Assembly (NCBI RefSeq): GCF_000002425.4
Contig: NC_037254.1
Span: forward strand, 6,368,144 to 6,432,143
Reading direction: 5' to 3'
DNA: 64,000 nucleotides
Source: Physcomitrium patens
Lineage: Eukaryota; Streptophyta; Bryopsida; Funariales; Funariaceae
Shown piece by piece: positions 1 through 12,200 of this stretch (within the stretch, counting starts at the first letter, position 1; the number at the start of each line of letters is the position of its first letter). The notes below the pieces were generated by a model. That model did no database searches, was not told where the DNA came from, and was given only the letters and a program-made list of their open reading frames with translations. A program made the translations under genes and the position numbers.

Positions 1-57
1 AAAAAAAAAAAAAAAAAAGAAAGAAAGAAAGAAAGAGGAAGAAGAAGAAGAAGAAGA
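1..57. repeat. Low-complexity purine tract
   Basis: An A homopolymer of about 18 nt is followed by GAAA repeats and then GAA repeats. It is simple-sequence DNA at the window edge, with no coding signal. Confidence 0.9.
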
Positions 58-480
58 AAGGGTTCTATTTTGACCTTTTACGATTGAGGTTATTGAAAGC
101 CTCAAAACATATAATACACTATCTTGTTTTTATTCAACAACTTTGCAAATTCTACAATGTTTTTAATAAGTTTGTAACACAATGAGATACATTTGTCCTT
201 CAAAAGTAAATAAGTGCTCTTAAAATAAAGAAGATTCTATAAGAATTAATGATTATTAAGATCTTTGAAGCATTAATTATTATTGATTGCAAAATTATTT
301 GCTTTTAAGGTATAGCAAACCTAAATAAGAAGATCAATGTTATTGATAATAATACAATTCAATTAAATTAAATTAAACTAAAAAAATTAGAGTTTTTTAT
401 GAGAATAAATATATTATCTGTGTAATATATAGATATAATATTCAAAGTAAAAATATGATATAATATAAATATACATAGAG

Positions 481-521
<41 letters not shown>

Positions 522-942
522 TTTTTTTTATTATAGTTAACTTATTTTTTTAAAATATTTAAAGCTTTCTTATTCATAAATACTTTATTTTTTTAATCAG
601 TTCAATTGTAAAACAAGCTTATATCTAGTTTGCTATTAGAAATTCAAATGAACAATTAAAAGTGATACTTTAGTAATAGACTTTGGATATATCTTATGAT
701 AGACTTAGGACATTACTTAATAAAATCAAATTTAAACTACAAAAACTATTGAAGAGACACTTTGGTTTGTAATAATGTAGTTTTTCTTATACCTATATTT
801 TATACTTCTATATAGAAATAGGACTTAAATTTTTAATTAATAAAAATAAAATAAATATTTTTCAACAACTTTCTTAATCATCATGGAAGGCAAATGAAAT
901 TCTCACATTGTAAAATAAATTTGTCATTTTGTGAATACTTTG
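58..942. other. AT-rich intergenic DNA, no gene seen
   Basis: The stretch is about 80 percent AT with stops in every frame. A (TA)n microsatellite lies near 486-518. I see no conserved protein fragment. The last 80 bases may be a remnant of a family A internal region next to the LTR that follows, but similarity there is weak. Confidence 0.6.
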
Positions 943-1495
943 TATCAATGACAAGAACTTGAAGAAGATATGTAAACAAATAAAATATGTATCAAAGCAA
1001 TATTACAAAATAGAAATAAGAAAGCATATTTATTAAAGAAGAAACAAGAATGGCTATTGCTAAAGATTAAAAAACTAAAGACTCTTGAAACTAAACTGAA
1101 AGCAAGAAAGAAGTTGATAAGAGTGAAGAAGACCTCACTCTTACGTCTATATTTATTATTTAACTAGGAGCTACATGGTGACACTCTATAAGACCTCCAA
1201 CACATGTCCAACTCCCATGACATGTGTCTAATTTGTAAAAGAAGTTTCTTATATATGTGCCACATAGTTAACTTGTACCACAAACTGCAAACACAAGCAA
1301 TACATGGCTAACTTATTAGCAAAGTTTCTAATCTATCAATCACCTATAGACATGTATAACCATAAAATTACATCTATAGAGCTTCTAAAAAGATTTCCTA
1401 CAAGATATTATTAAATTTAACTAATTTTACTTACTTCTACATTTTCATATTATCTAAGTAATTACTAAAATAAATATGTATGTTCATAATATTTC
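943..1495 (-). mobile_element. Decayed LTR of chromovirus family A
   Basis: The segment aligns along its whole length with the 552-bp LTR of the young element at 57281-57832. Shared landmarks, in order, are the start block (TATCAATGACAAGAACTT), the ATGGCTATTGC block, AAAGACTCTTG, GAGTGAAGAAG, the ACTAGGAGCTAC block and the end near GTAATTACTA. Most differences are C-to-T or G-to-A. No coding region of the family follows, so it is a solo LTR or an isolated end. Confidence 0.85.
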
Positions 1496-1575
1496 ATTAC
1501 AATTGCCATAATTTTCACTAAAATTTTATTATATTAAGTAGGCAATGAAGTTATTCTTTTAATTCACTATTATAA

Positions 1576-1619
<44 letters not shown>

Positions 1620-2489
1620 TAGATTCTTATTTAGAATTCAATATCTAGATGAGTTTTGAATAAATAATAATATGTTATTTTAATAAAAATGTAATAAATT
1701 AATCAAAAAGTGATCCATTTGAAAAAATAATATTGTAAGATAGTTAATTATCATAAATAATATTAATCTAAAAACTTTTTAATAAATATTTTTATAGATA
1801 ATTATTTAATAATATAAAGATTTGACCAAATAATAAATATTTATATATTTAATTATACTAAAAATCTAAGTGAGTTATTTTTTTATTTATGAAAATTTTA
1901 ATTAAGTAAGACTTAATTTGGCTAATATGCATAAAAAAATATAATTTTCAAAAATACTATTTTGGTGCACTATTAATATTGCACATATTGTAACTTAATT
2001 GATATATTATACAATTAAATGACTTCTATTTCATTATTCTACAAATTTCTTAAATATAAAATTTATAAATCTATACATATATATATATATATATAATAAA
2101 AATACTTAATAAAATTATATATTTTCTAAAAATATACATCTAAATTATTAAAATTAAAGTATTATGTGAAAGAAATAAAATAGTTTATTAAATATCAAAT
2201 TTCATAGATTACTTTGAATATAAAATAAGTGGTTTAACAAAAAACACATGAATTTATATGTTTCATATAACCTATATTGAATTATTAAATTTTTAACATA
2301 CTAATTGCTTGATAAAATATTTAAAATATAATAATAGATAAAAATACATACATATATAAATTATAATATTATTCAAATGAAATAATTTATTTCAATAATC
2401 TTTATAAATATTTTGATATTGAATGACTTTATTTTTAATTTATACTATTAAAATATATTACATATTTAATGAATTTATTTTAGTACATA
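1496..2489. other. AT-rich intergenic DNA, no gene seen
   Basis: The composition is extremely AT-rich, with (TA)n runs near 1572-1612 and 2077-2096. There is no open frame of note and no recognisable transposon domain. Confidence 0.6.
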
Positions 2490-3410
2490 AATACTATTTC
2501 ACTTTTGGATTTTCCATAAAGTGCCAGAATACTGAATACAAGTATATTCTCTAAGTTGAGATTTCTATCCTTCATATGATTATTGGATTCTCTTTAAAGC
2601 ATCTCCAATGCTAAAGAAGCTCTCAAACACCTTCAACATTTAAATCTCTAAAGACCTTTAATCTCCAAACCTCCAAATCTTGCTGCATTTTAATCACAAA
2701 TATGTTACCTCTACCCAAAACTTTGTACAACTTCCAAGTAGAAATATTGGACTTTGTGAAGGCATTTGATCACATTTAATACTACTCTCTTCAAATACTA
2801 TTCAAATACAAGCATAGTATTTGTTTAGGCTATGACAAAGTGCTCCTTGTGTATAATCAAGGTCGTCAAAAGGTACTAAAATGGAACAAAGATGCTCAAT
2901 TATACTTGACAAAGTATATTCTATTAAGTGATGAATATTCTAATTGTTGGCAATTAAATAATATCTTTCTATAATTATTGAAAGGTTTTGTAGTCTTTCT
3001 CCATCTCAAAATACTTCTTGTAATTTATACGAATATTCTTTTAAATATGCTATACAAAGAGAAGTAGTATAATCTTCTTTCGAGCATGATCAAAGCATAA
3101 TGTTGTAAGAGGATAGTCTTAGGTGTGATCAAATGCCTTCATAGAATTCAACATCTCTTTTTATGAATAATACAAAGTTTTGGATGGAAATAATATATTT
3201 GTAATTAAAATTTAGCAAAGTTTGAAGATTTAGAGATATAGGGATTGAAGGTGTTTGGAAGTGTTTATAGTATTACAGATGCTTTAGAGGCAACCCAATA
3301 ATCATGTTGAAGGTACAAATTCTAATTTGGGAGGTGTACTTGTTTTAACATCATGGATGCTTCAGAAATAGCCCATAAGTCATTTAAAGAGTGAAAATAG
3401 CAATTTGAAG
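2490..3410. mobile_element. Foldback (long inverted-repeat) element, non-autonomous
   Basis: About 340 bp at 2490-2830 reappears as the reverse complement at about 3060-3410, with a spacer of about 230 bp. Matching blocks include ATGATTATTGG (2576) against CCAATAATCAT (3295-3305), AAACACCTTCAA against TTGAAGGTGTTT, and GAAGGCATTTGATCACA against TGTGATCAAATGCCTTC. There is no transposase frame. The structure fits a MITE or foldback DNA element. The exact ends and target duplication are not clear because the arms fade gradually. Confidence 0.75.
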
Positions 3411-3650
3411 GGTGTATTTTGCATTCCCCTAATTTTAATGTGCAATATTATTATGTACATGTATGAATTCTATCATCATCCAAATATGTATAAAATAGTT
3501 TTATTTATTTATTTGTTTATTTTATTTTTCATAATTTTAAACTTAAACATGTTTTACGTGGGGGTTTGTATTTATTTTATACATACATACATACATACAT
3601 ACATACACCTGTTTCCAATTTTCTTACATACATTATGACAAGAATCTGCT
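3411..3650. repeat. AT-rich spacer with (CATA)n microsatellite
   Basis: A run of CATA/TACA tetranucleotides lies at about 3580-3606. The open frame covering it (3405-3638) is a by-product of low complexity and is not a gene. Confidence 0.7.
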
Positions 3651-6232
3651 AATCTCAGACATATCTTCAAATGTACCTTGAGAAGTGAGAAATGACCATC
3701 AAACCTCAAAGGGAGGGGGGGGGTTGAGGAGTACAAGTGTCTCAGGATGATGCAGAACCGTTGAACCCTCCTCAGTCTGCGATAACAATGACACTAGTAG
3801 CAGTAGTAATGAACATCACCCGTGTAAACACGGATGACACAACTGATAATTATGGTCCCCGACCACTGGGATCACTCACTCACAAACTTCTTCTCCTTCC
3901 CTTTCCTTCGAGAGAAGAAGTGAAAGTGTGTAAGTGTGTGTGTTTGTTGTGAGGGCAGGGAGGGAAGGGAGAGAGGGAGGCACGGGGGGGGGGGGTTCTA
4001 AATGCGATGGGATGGATTCCTAGATATTTTTGAACAGGTCCATGGCGGAGTCAGAAACCCTAATGAAGGAACGCATCAGAGGGAGAGAGAGAAAGAGCGG
4101 ATCCTCTGTGCCCAGCCAGCCGCACCAGGAACGAACGCCCTCCAGTTCTATAAAAAAAAGCCTCCAAGTGAGAAAATATAGGGGAAAAATCGAAGAACCC
4201 GCTTGACAAAAGCTGCGCGGGCGGGGCAAATGTGGGGGGAGGAATCCAAGACAGGAGGAGGAGGAGCGCGGGTTGGGGAAGGGAAGGAGAAGGGTAGGGG
4301 AGCAGGGAGGGAGCAGCAGCAGCACTAGAAGTGGTAAGTAGATTTGCAGGGAACGGGCACGGGTTCCGAGGCGGCAAGAACCGTTGCCCCGTTCTGGCCT
4401 AGTAAAGAGGGGGGCGGCACATGACGGGGAAACAGTTCCCGCCTTCCCCCGCATTCCAATTCAACTTCCAACGTTCATCCAGTGCCTCCCCCCACCCTCC
4501 CTACCCCACGCCACTGACCACGCCCTTCTCGCGATACTTCCACGGGCACATGGCCTCGGCGTAACCCTCCCTCCCTCCCCCCTCCCACCCTATGACCGCG
4601 ACGATGTAGTACGTGCCACCAATTCAAATCCACGAGAGTTTTGAAAACCTGGAGCTAGACCAATCAAGGATTTATGATCCTCTGACGAACTGGTTTTCCG
4701 TAGTCAGGAAAAAGGTGCACGGTGGTACCCATGGGATGGGTTCAAAGCAAAGCCCCCCCTCCTGCCCAGGTTTCTACATCGCTCGCTGTTGGACGGAGCC
4801 ATTCAGGGGCGGATGTGGGAGCACCAGGACGAGGACCAGGAGCAGGTAGCGATAGCCCAAACAGAGCGCTGATGATGATGATGATGCGGGGACGGTGAAA
4901 AATGTGAGGTAGATCTGAGCAGCTACCATCGGAAGGATCGGGGGTAAGTTTGTTGAGCAGGAGCCTCCCTTGGAAACGCTGAAACGCCGATAGTTGCGAG
5001 TCGAGGATGATCTTGATGGTGCGTGAGTGAGTGTGAAGCGTTGGGCTGTCATCATGGACGGATTCCCTTCCGGAATGGCGGTCATGATGATGATGCAATG
5101 CTGGTAGGTTCGCAGGTTATTGTTGCTGATGGTGTTTTGCGATTCTTCTTTTCATTTCTTAGTTTCTGTTTTTGGGTGCTGAGGAACTGATTTGGCGGAT
5201 GGGCGGGATTGCAGAGGGGAGGAGCTCAGTGCGAGCAGAGGTAGGTTCTTGTGATCGCGTTAGGGGAGGTTAGGGAGATCGGATTGGGAAAGGGCGGCTG
5301 AAGAAGGAAACGCTGTTGTTATGCCATTGCGAGTTTGCGTATCCTTGGTAGGTTTCTGCATTGCCCTTTCTCGTGGTCGAGAGAAGAGGGGCATGGTTGT
5401 GTCGAGGCTTCGATCCTCGTGAAGGACGTCAGTGGACTTAATAGTTTTCGATCGTTTCGTGCATCGACTCAATGAGCGGAAAGGTAATAATGAGTCTACA
5501 GGATGCGGGATTAGCTTCGATACTATTCGGTGTGGGTGCAATAGTTGGACATCGTGTGTAGGGTGGATTGTGGCGAGGTTTAGCCGCTTGAAATACGATT
5601 GTAAAGCGAAGGAAGGATAGGGCTTATTGGGAGACGTTCATTGATTCGCTGCAGCACTTGAAGCTTGCGCTGCTGTTATCTGATTTCAAGGGATTGTTTT
5701 TCTCACATTTGATGAGACTTTTCCGGCAGTGCTCTTTAGGTGGAAAGTGGAATTGCAATGTGGCTTTGAGATATAACGGGTTAAATATGAGATGCCTTTT
5801 GGTATAGCCAAAAAAACTCTTACTGACTCTTCCGTCGATTGTGTTCGCGCAGCTGCAACATCGTGACCATTGGCTGGATCTGTTTGTAGCCAAATCATTT
5901 CTGAACAGTTCTGAATCTAGAACCTTGGTGACACAGCGAGACTGCTGCTTCAAGTTCCGTTGTATTCCTTCCGGATCCCTTTTCTGTAATCGCTAAGACA
6001 AAATAGAATTACAGGCTGTTAGCGAAGGAAGTCCGCATAATGGGTTGACGGTTGATGCTCTAGATTGTAGTAGCTGCGAAGGTGATGTCAATTCTATGTT
6101 ACACTGAAGACCATGGCTATGGCATTGAGCGGTATATTCTTCTCTGTACATAGTTGCGTTGAGCAAACATCGCGCTTTCAGCTTAGGACTCTGGCCGGAA
6201 AGTTCCGGTAATTTTGTTTGAACGCCGTAGTT
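3651..6232 (+). promoter_or_regulatory. Promoter and 5' leader region of the KCH kinesin gene
   Basis: GC content rises abruptly here and CpG dinucleotides are frequent, unlike the AT-rich DNA to the left. There are G homopolymers near 3714-3723 and 3986-3995, CT-rich blocks at 4485-4600 and a GAT trinucleotide run near 4868-4888. The first in-frame ATG of the kinesin is at 6233, and an in-frame stop lies at 6209-6211. Most of 4.4-6.2 kb is therefore untranslated leader, upstream sequence, or a 5' UTR intron. A candidate donor is the GCAGAG/GTAGG site near 5240. A candidate acceptor is CCGTAG just before the ATG. The transcription start cannot be placed by eye. Confidence 0.5.
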
Positions 6233-9200
6233 ATGGATGTGGCTAGAATGGGTTATGAGAACGGGACACTCTCTTCTATGGATGGAGCGATGCCTCATGG
6301 CATGGGATTGTCCATTAATTCTTGGTACGATGGGAGCGAGACATTTTATCTTCCTGAGAAGAGGATTCCAGACGTCGAGAGGACGAAGGAGCAGGCTTAT
6401 GAACGTACTGCTCAGGAAGGCATGAAGCACACGACAGGTTCTATTGTTAACGCTGCAGTCTCTACGGCAGGAGTAAGACTGAGCGATACACGTCTGGCAT
6501 CCAGAAGGGCAGAGGAATCAGGTTCAGATCACAGGCTTTTTCATCTTAGTCTGTGGTATTAGTCTACTAAATAAGCGTCCAAGCCTTCTATCGTGTTTCC
6601 ACCGGGCGATCTGTAGTTAAGTATAATGCCCGTGTTGTGAGGGTCTATCTTGGCACAATCGAAAGAGGGACTGAAGAGCTTGACCTGTATGTGGTGGCCG
6701 ACATAGTCTGTTGTCGGGATCATTCGTCTCTCAGATTTTGAACTAAAAGTCCCTGCGCAGTGTACCCCGCACTTTTTGATTACTGAACTATTATACATGA
6801 TCCATGTGCAACATCCGAACTGTCTGGACTCTTCAGCCGTAGAATGACAAAAGACCCGGTGCTAAGTGATTGATCCTAATCCTACTCATGATGTAGTATA
6901 CATTTCTATAACCTCTGCGTATTTTAGATCAGGTACCCCGAAATCGTGCTGTGATGTCCCCCCATAAAATTAACTTCTGTTGGTCGAGTGTGTCACTGAT
7001 ATGATCATTGTGTCAACACAAAGTCCACCCGTCTCGTTCGTAGATCAATGGTCATTCAGTGTTTCGCACCGAATCAGTTTTGGTTAATGTTTGACCTTGT
7101 TCACTTGTGAAGTCACTTTCCCTAGTCAGATTCTTATTCAGGGGTACATTAGTTGGTTGGATAGTTCGTCTGTTGGTGTTGATAGAGTACTCATTATTCA
7201 ATTCTGTTTAATTTGTTATCTGTCAATGTGATGCGAACTCAGCAGCAAGGAGGCAGCAAGCGATTTTATGGTTGCAAGAGATGGTTGGAAATCTCGGTCT
7301 GTCATCCGATGCCACTGAGGAAGACCTGCAGCTTTGTCTGAGGAACGGAATCTCTCTTTGCAATCTTATTAATATGGTTCAGTCTGGCGCTGTCCCAAAG
7401 GTGGGAATACCTCCTTTTACCTGGATGCTTGTAAAGTTGGATTCAACCTTAGTCTTGTATTATATATGAAATCATCACGTTCAGTTGCTTGTCGGAAAAA
7501 TGGTCTGTTCGTAACATTTTTTTCTCATTACATCTCGCTCTAAATCGAATTTCCAAGCAACAGAGTTTGAAGGCTTGGGGTTAAACCAAAATGTAGGTGT
7601 ACGATAAGTGCAGGAATGACGACATTGTATAGTGTGAAACGTGTTCATTTTGTAAAGTCGCAATCTGCAGTTCGTTTATCGTCTGCTGGGAATCGGCTCG
7701 GATCTTCATAACTTTACAGGCTGACTCTTATTGATTGTCATTGGAAATGAAGTCAAGAAGTAGCTCCCCTTTTTGTTTGTTCAGCCTTGAATGTCGGCTG
7801 GCCGGTTTTCCAGAGCATGGCTTGGCCCAGGATGGAGTGAACGCTAATGCGTCAATGAAAGTAATATAGCAGTCCCTTTAAGCAGGATGGGTTCAAGAAC
7901 TACATAGAGAATTTTACAGTAAGAACTTAGTAGTAAGCCTCCCTTGCTATCCAGCACCAACGCTTTTCCTTGTTAGGTGATGAAGTCAGTGGAGTTTTAT
8001 GAATTACACTCTCAACATTGTACTTTATGTGACATTAGCTTATAGCCCTCAAACCCTTTCAGTTTTAGACCTCACAAGGCACATCGCATGTGTTGCATAC
8101 CATTCAATATCCGTGTATCCAATTCCAGTACTGCTGTGCTTGTGCAAAATCGCAACTGCTCTAAAAATTTAGTTTTGGATCCTTTCATGTACCACCTGTT
8201 GTCTTCTATTCTTCAGCCTCTGTATGCCGCTGTATGGACAGGTAATGGAACCCTCGGTCCCCGATGGAGCGCGTTCTTCATATCAGTACTTCGAGAATGT
8301 TCGAAACTTTTTGGTAGCAGTGGAGGAAATGGGACTACCATCGTTTGAAGTATCTGACTTGGAGCAGGTCTGAAGTCTCTCGAGCTGTATGGAGCTTTAA
8401 GCATCGTTTCTCACGAAGTATCGGAATCCTCCATTGGTGAAACAAAGCGATGGTCATTAGCATCTAATATAGATTTCTTCTTATGAGGTTAAAATAAACG
8501 TAAAACATTATAAAAGAGTGTAGCCGTTTCGAAACAAGTGGAGATTTCAATTCTACTTTTTACGGTTGGAGATTGATTAACGTGTTCAATTTGTTTTCGA
8601 TGCTATTCGTTGTGGCAGGGATCCATGTCTACTAGCGCATCTGCAAAGCTGGTGGACTGCATACTGGCACTGAAATCCTACTATGACTGGAAGCAGGGCG
8701 GTTCCTTGGGTTTCTGGAGATTGAATTCTCCAAATCATTCAACAGAAAGTACACAATTCAGCCGGTCCAAGGGTATGAATAGTAGTTTCAACTCTCGGCA
8801 AAAGTGGTCCAATCCTGATCAAGGTTCCCTCGATAATGCTTCGTCGGCAAATCTGTCCAATCAACCCGCAAGTTTCGAACCTGCTAACTCCATTTCAGGT
8901 CATGAAGTCTTGTCCAACGGCCCATCTATGAAGTATAAAGGGTCAGCTAAAAATGGTGACATTGAGGACAACTCCGCAGGTATTGAAGCGCTGGTTCAGT
9001 TCTTTCAGTTCTTTTAGCACAGCGTATGTCTGGATGAATGACTTGTATTTTGATGTTCTTGAGTCATGCTACGATATGCCAGTTTTTCCTGCGTTCACAC
9101 TTTGTCATCCAACTTGCAGTGTCCAAATCTACCTGGTTACAACACCTTGGAGACAAGTGTCACGAGGTTCTTCAAGTCAATGCTAAGAGTATGCAGGGGG

Positions 9201-12200
9201 TTTCGGATTCTCGACCATTTGCCACAGATGGCTATGGTGGACCGACTGCAGCATTAGATGTAAGTATTATTTATGCCAGTCCTAGTCATTTGATAACTGT
9301 AACATGGTGCGACTCAACTCAGAATTTCTACGTGTCGTCACATTTTGCACATTGCAGATCCGTACATTTAGTTGTGAATTAACTTTAATAATTTCCGCAA
9401 GCTTGATTGCTTGGGGATGGGACGTAAGACGGGTTCATAAGGCGTCATTCTAAGTAGGAAAGTTTTATTTTGTACTATTTTATTTCTTTTCTCAATCCTT
9501 TTGGTGTGGCGAATGTGTAGTTGTTGAGCTCCGCTCGTACGTATAGTTTCTTCTTTAGATTGAGTTAATTTCTCAGATGTTTTTTTCTACTTGTTCACTG
9601 CAAGTGTGTATTTGTGGCATACAGAACGCTCCATCCCAGTCACTTCTCAGTCTGATTAATGCCATCTTGCACGACAAAAACGTTGAAGAAGTGCCTATGG
9701 TGAAAACCTACTTCACGTTCAGTTTCTCACTGGATTTTTTGATATAAGTTAGAATCTCGGCAGAACTGCACGTTGGCTTCATGGGCTTACTCTTCATATA
9801 CGCTAGCCTGTCCTGGTTCTTATCGTGCAACTGCAGGTTGTGGAGTTTATGTTGCGGAAGGTAATGGAGGAATTTGAGCGTCATCTTCTTACTCAAAGGA
9901 AACAGGTCACAAAGGTGCGAACTTCTGTGAAGGTCTTATTTTGTAGATGTTGGCTTTCTGTCATGTCATTGACCTGTTATTACGTATTACTCCTACTCCA
10001 GGCAGTTCTGCAATATTTTTAATGTCCCTTTTTTTTGCAGATGAGGACTTCCTTGAAAGAGATATTGGCTCGAGAAGCCAAGCTTTCTTCCCAAAATTCT
10101 GTTCTTGCTACACTTACAGCGGGGACCCAAGAGGAGATAAACGTAAGTGGCGATTCATTGTCTCTCTCCCTCACTCTCTCGGTCTGGTTCCTTACTTCTT
10201 ATTTCGAGTTTTGTAAGGCGTGTATTGTGTGGAAGCAGCAATCAGAATTTTATCAGGTTAATTTAGGTGCAAGTTGTGTAGTGTCTTAATCCTGCTGGTA
10301 TCCCAAATCTTTTCCGGGTTTTTTGTTCTTGTAATTCGATGCATGATGTCTAATTCTTGGTCGTCGTGGGATGGCAGCTATACTCTGGATTGCTGCACAA
10401 AATGGAGGTCAGCACCTTTTTTTTTCGTTTTTTGAATTTTCGTTTCATTTGTTCTAGATAAGTGCCTCCTTGTATCCGAACAGATTGCATGTGTACAAAT
10501 GCGGTTCATCCTTCATAATGTGAAGATTATCTTATTCAGAGCTCTAGAAATAAGCAGGTGTTGGTTTCATATGTACAGGCGGAGATGAAGCAAATGGCAG
10601 AGGAAATGAAAACAAAGGATGAGGAAGTGAACAGATTGCTGCAAGAGAACAAGGAGTACCAGTCAACCGTGAAAGTGCTGAAGAATGAGTTGGATCTCAA
10701 TAGGCGCTCTGACAAGGAGATGCTGTTGCGGCTTGAAACTCAGAAGAAAGAAATCGAGCACGAGTATCAGGAAACGATCCACTCTCTTGAGTCTGAACTT
10801 CAAAATTCTTACGAGAAGTTGAAGAACTTAGAAGCCAATGCAGAAAGGGAAATGAGTAATCTGAAACTGAAGGATACTCAGTATCAAAATTTCCTCTCAA
10901 GTCAGCTCCTTGAATACAAGGTACACAATGGGTCTGTTAGCTTCTATCCCAAGAACTGCAAATACACTAAATGTTTTGAGCTTTCGCTTCTGCTCTTTTC
11001 TGAGGGCAAGATACAAAGTCACATTATTGACCGCTCATTAAACAATTGATTGTCTGCAGGATCTCAGGTTGTCCCAACTCGACACGAGGAACGAGTTTTT
11101 GAGAATGCAGACAGAGTGGAATGATCAGTTCAGTATGCTTGGTGAGTGGCAATATACCTTTCCAATTTATGTAGATGTCCTTGTTTGCTTTTGATTGACC
11201 TCTTTTTGCTTACATGAATCCTTCTCCCTTGCTTGTGCAGAAGAACAGCTTCAGAGTATGGCTCGAGCAGCATCTGGATACCACAAGGTGCTTGCTGAGA
11301 ATCGAATACTGTACAATGAAGTGCAAGATTTGAAAGGTTCATTTCTAACCAAGGCTCTATAGTGGTTAATTTTCCCGCCTAACTTGAGTACGATTGTCTA
11401 TTTGAAAGACATTGGTAGACTTCCTTTTACTCATTTAGAACGCTTTTGCGCGTGTGTGTTTTCGTATTTTTTGATAGTGTGGAAGCGCGGTGATGACAGA
11501 TCTGTACTTTTCAATCTTTTTCAAATTTTTATGGGAAAGAGTTAACCTCTTTGACCTGAAGTAAAGCTTGGCCTCTTATCTGTTGAGTACTGTGTAAGAG
11601 GATAAATTTGTTTAGCTGACATCAAGCTTTCCCCTTCTCCTGCTGCAAAGATTCCGATGATGGGTCCTATCCGTTGTAACCTTGTGTCTGCTTCCCTTGT
11701 GTCTATGGTCAGGTAATATCCGGGTTTATTGTAGAGTTAGACCTTTTCTCACTGAGGAATTTGGGAGACAAACAACAATTGATTATATTGGCGAAAATGG
11801 GGAGTTGATGTTAGTGAACCCCCTCAAGCCTGGTGCAAAAGATTCACGGAAGTCATTTTCATTCAACAAGTGTTTTGCCCCTAATGCTTCACAAGGTCTG
11901 ATATGTTTCCAGTTGCTTTGAGATTATCATTTTTTGCGACCTATCCAGTCCTTTCATTTATTTTGCAGTTTTCTTTCTGTTTTGGTCAATAGACTTGGTC
12001 ACTCAGTGTATACGACTTACAATGAACTCCGTTGGAAGCATGCTTTGTTTTCATTTGTCTGGAATGTGTTGAATCGATTGCTATCTCATGTCTCTTTGAG
12101 ATTGTAATGCGATTTTCATGACGTATGTGCTCTCAAGAAGATGAACAATTTGCTATTGTACTCTGATTAAGCCTGTGTGATTTTGTTTCTTCAGAGGAGG

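Noticed and set aside
3405-3638. 77-codon frame with many Tyr, Ile and His residues
   Set aside because: It is produced by AT-rich DNA and a CATA microsatellite, with no gene-like features.
4020-4454. Minus-strand frame of 144 codons in the promoter region
   Set aside because: Its Pro/Leu/Ser-rich product follows from the CT-rich low-complexity DNA, has no domain pattern, and overlaps another frame of the same kind on the same strand.
10540-10557. Separate 18-nt exon (SSRNKQ) before 10579
   Set aside because: It would leave an intron of only 21 nt, too short to splice; it is kept only as a possible alternative acceptor.
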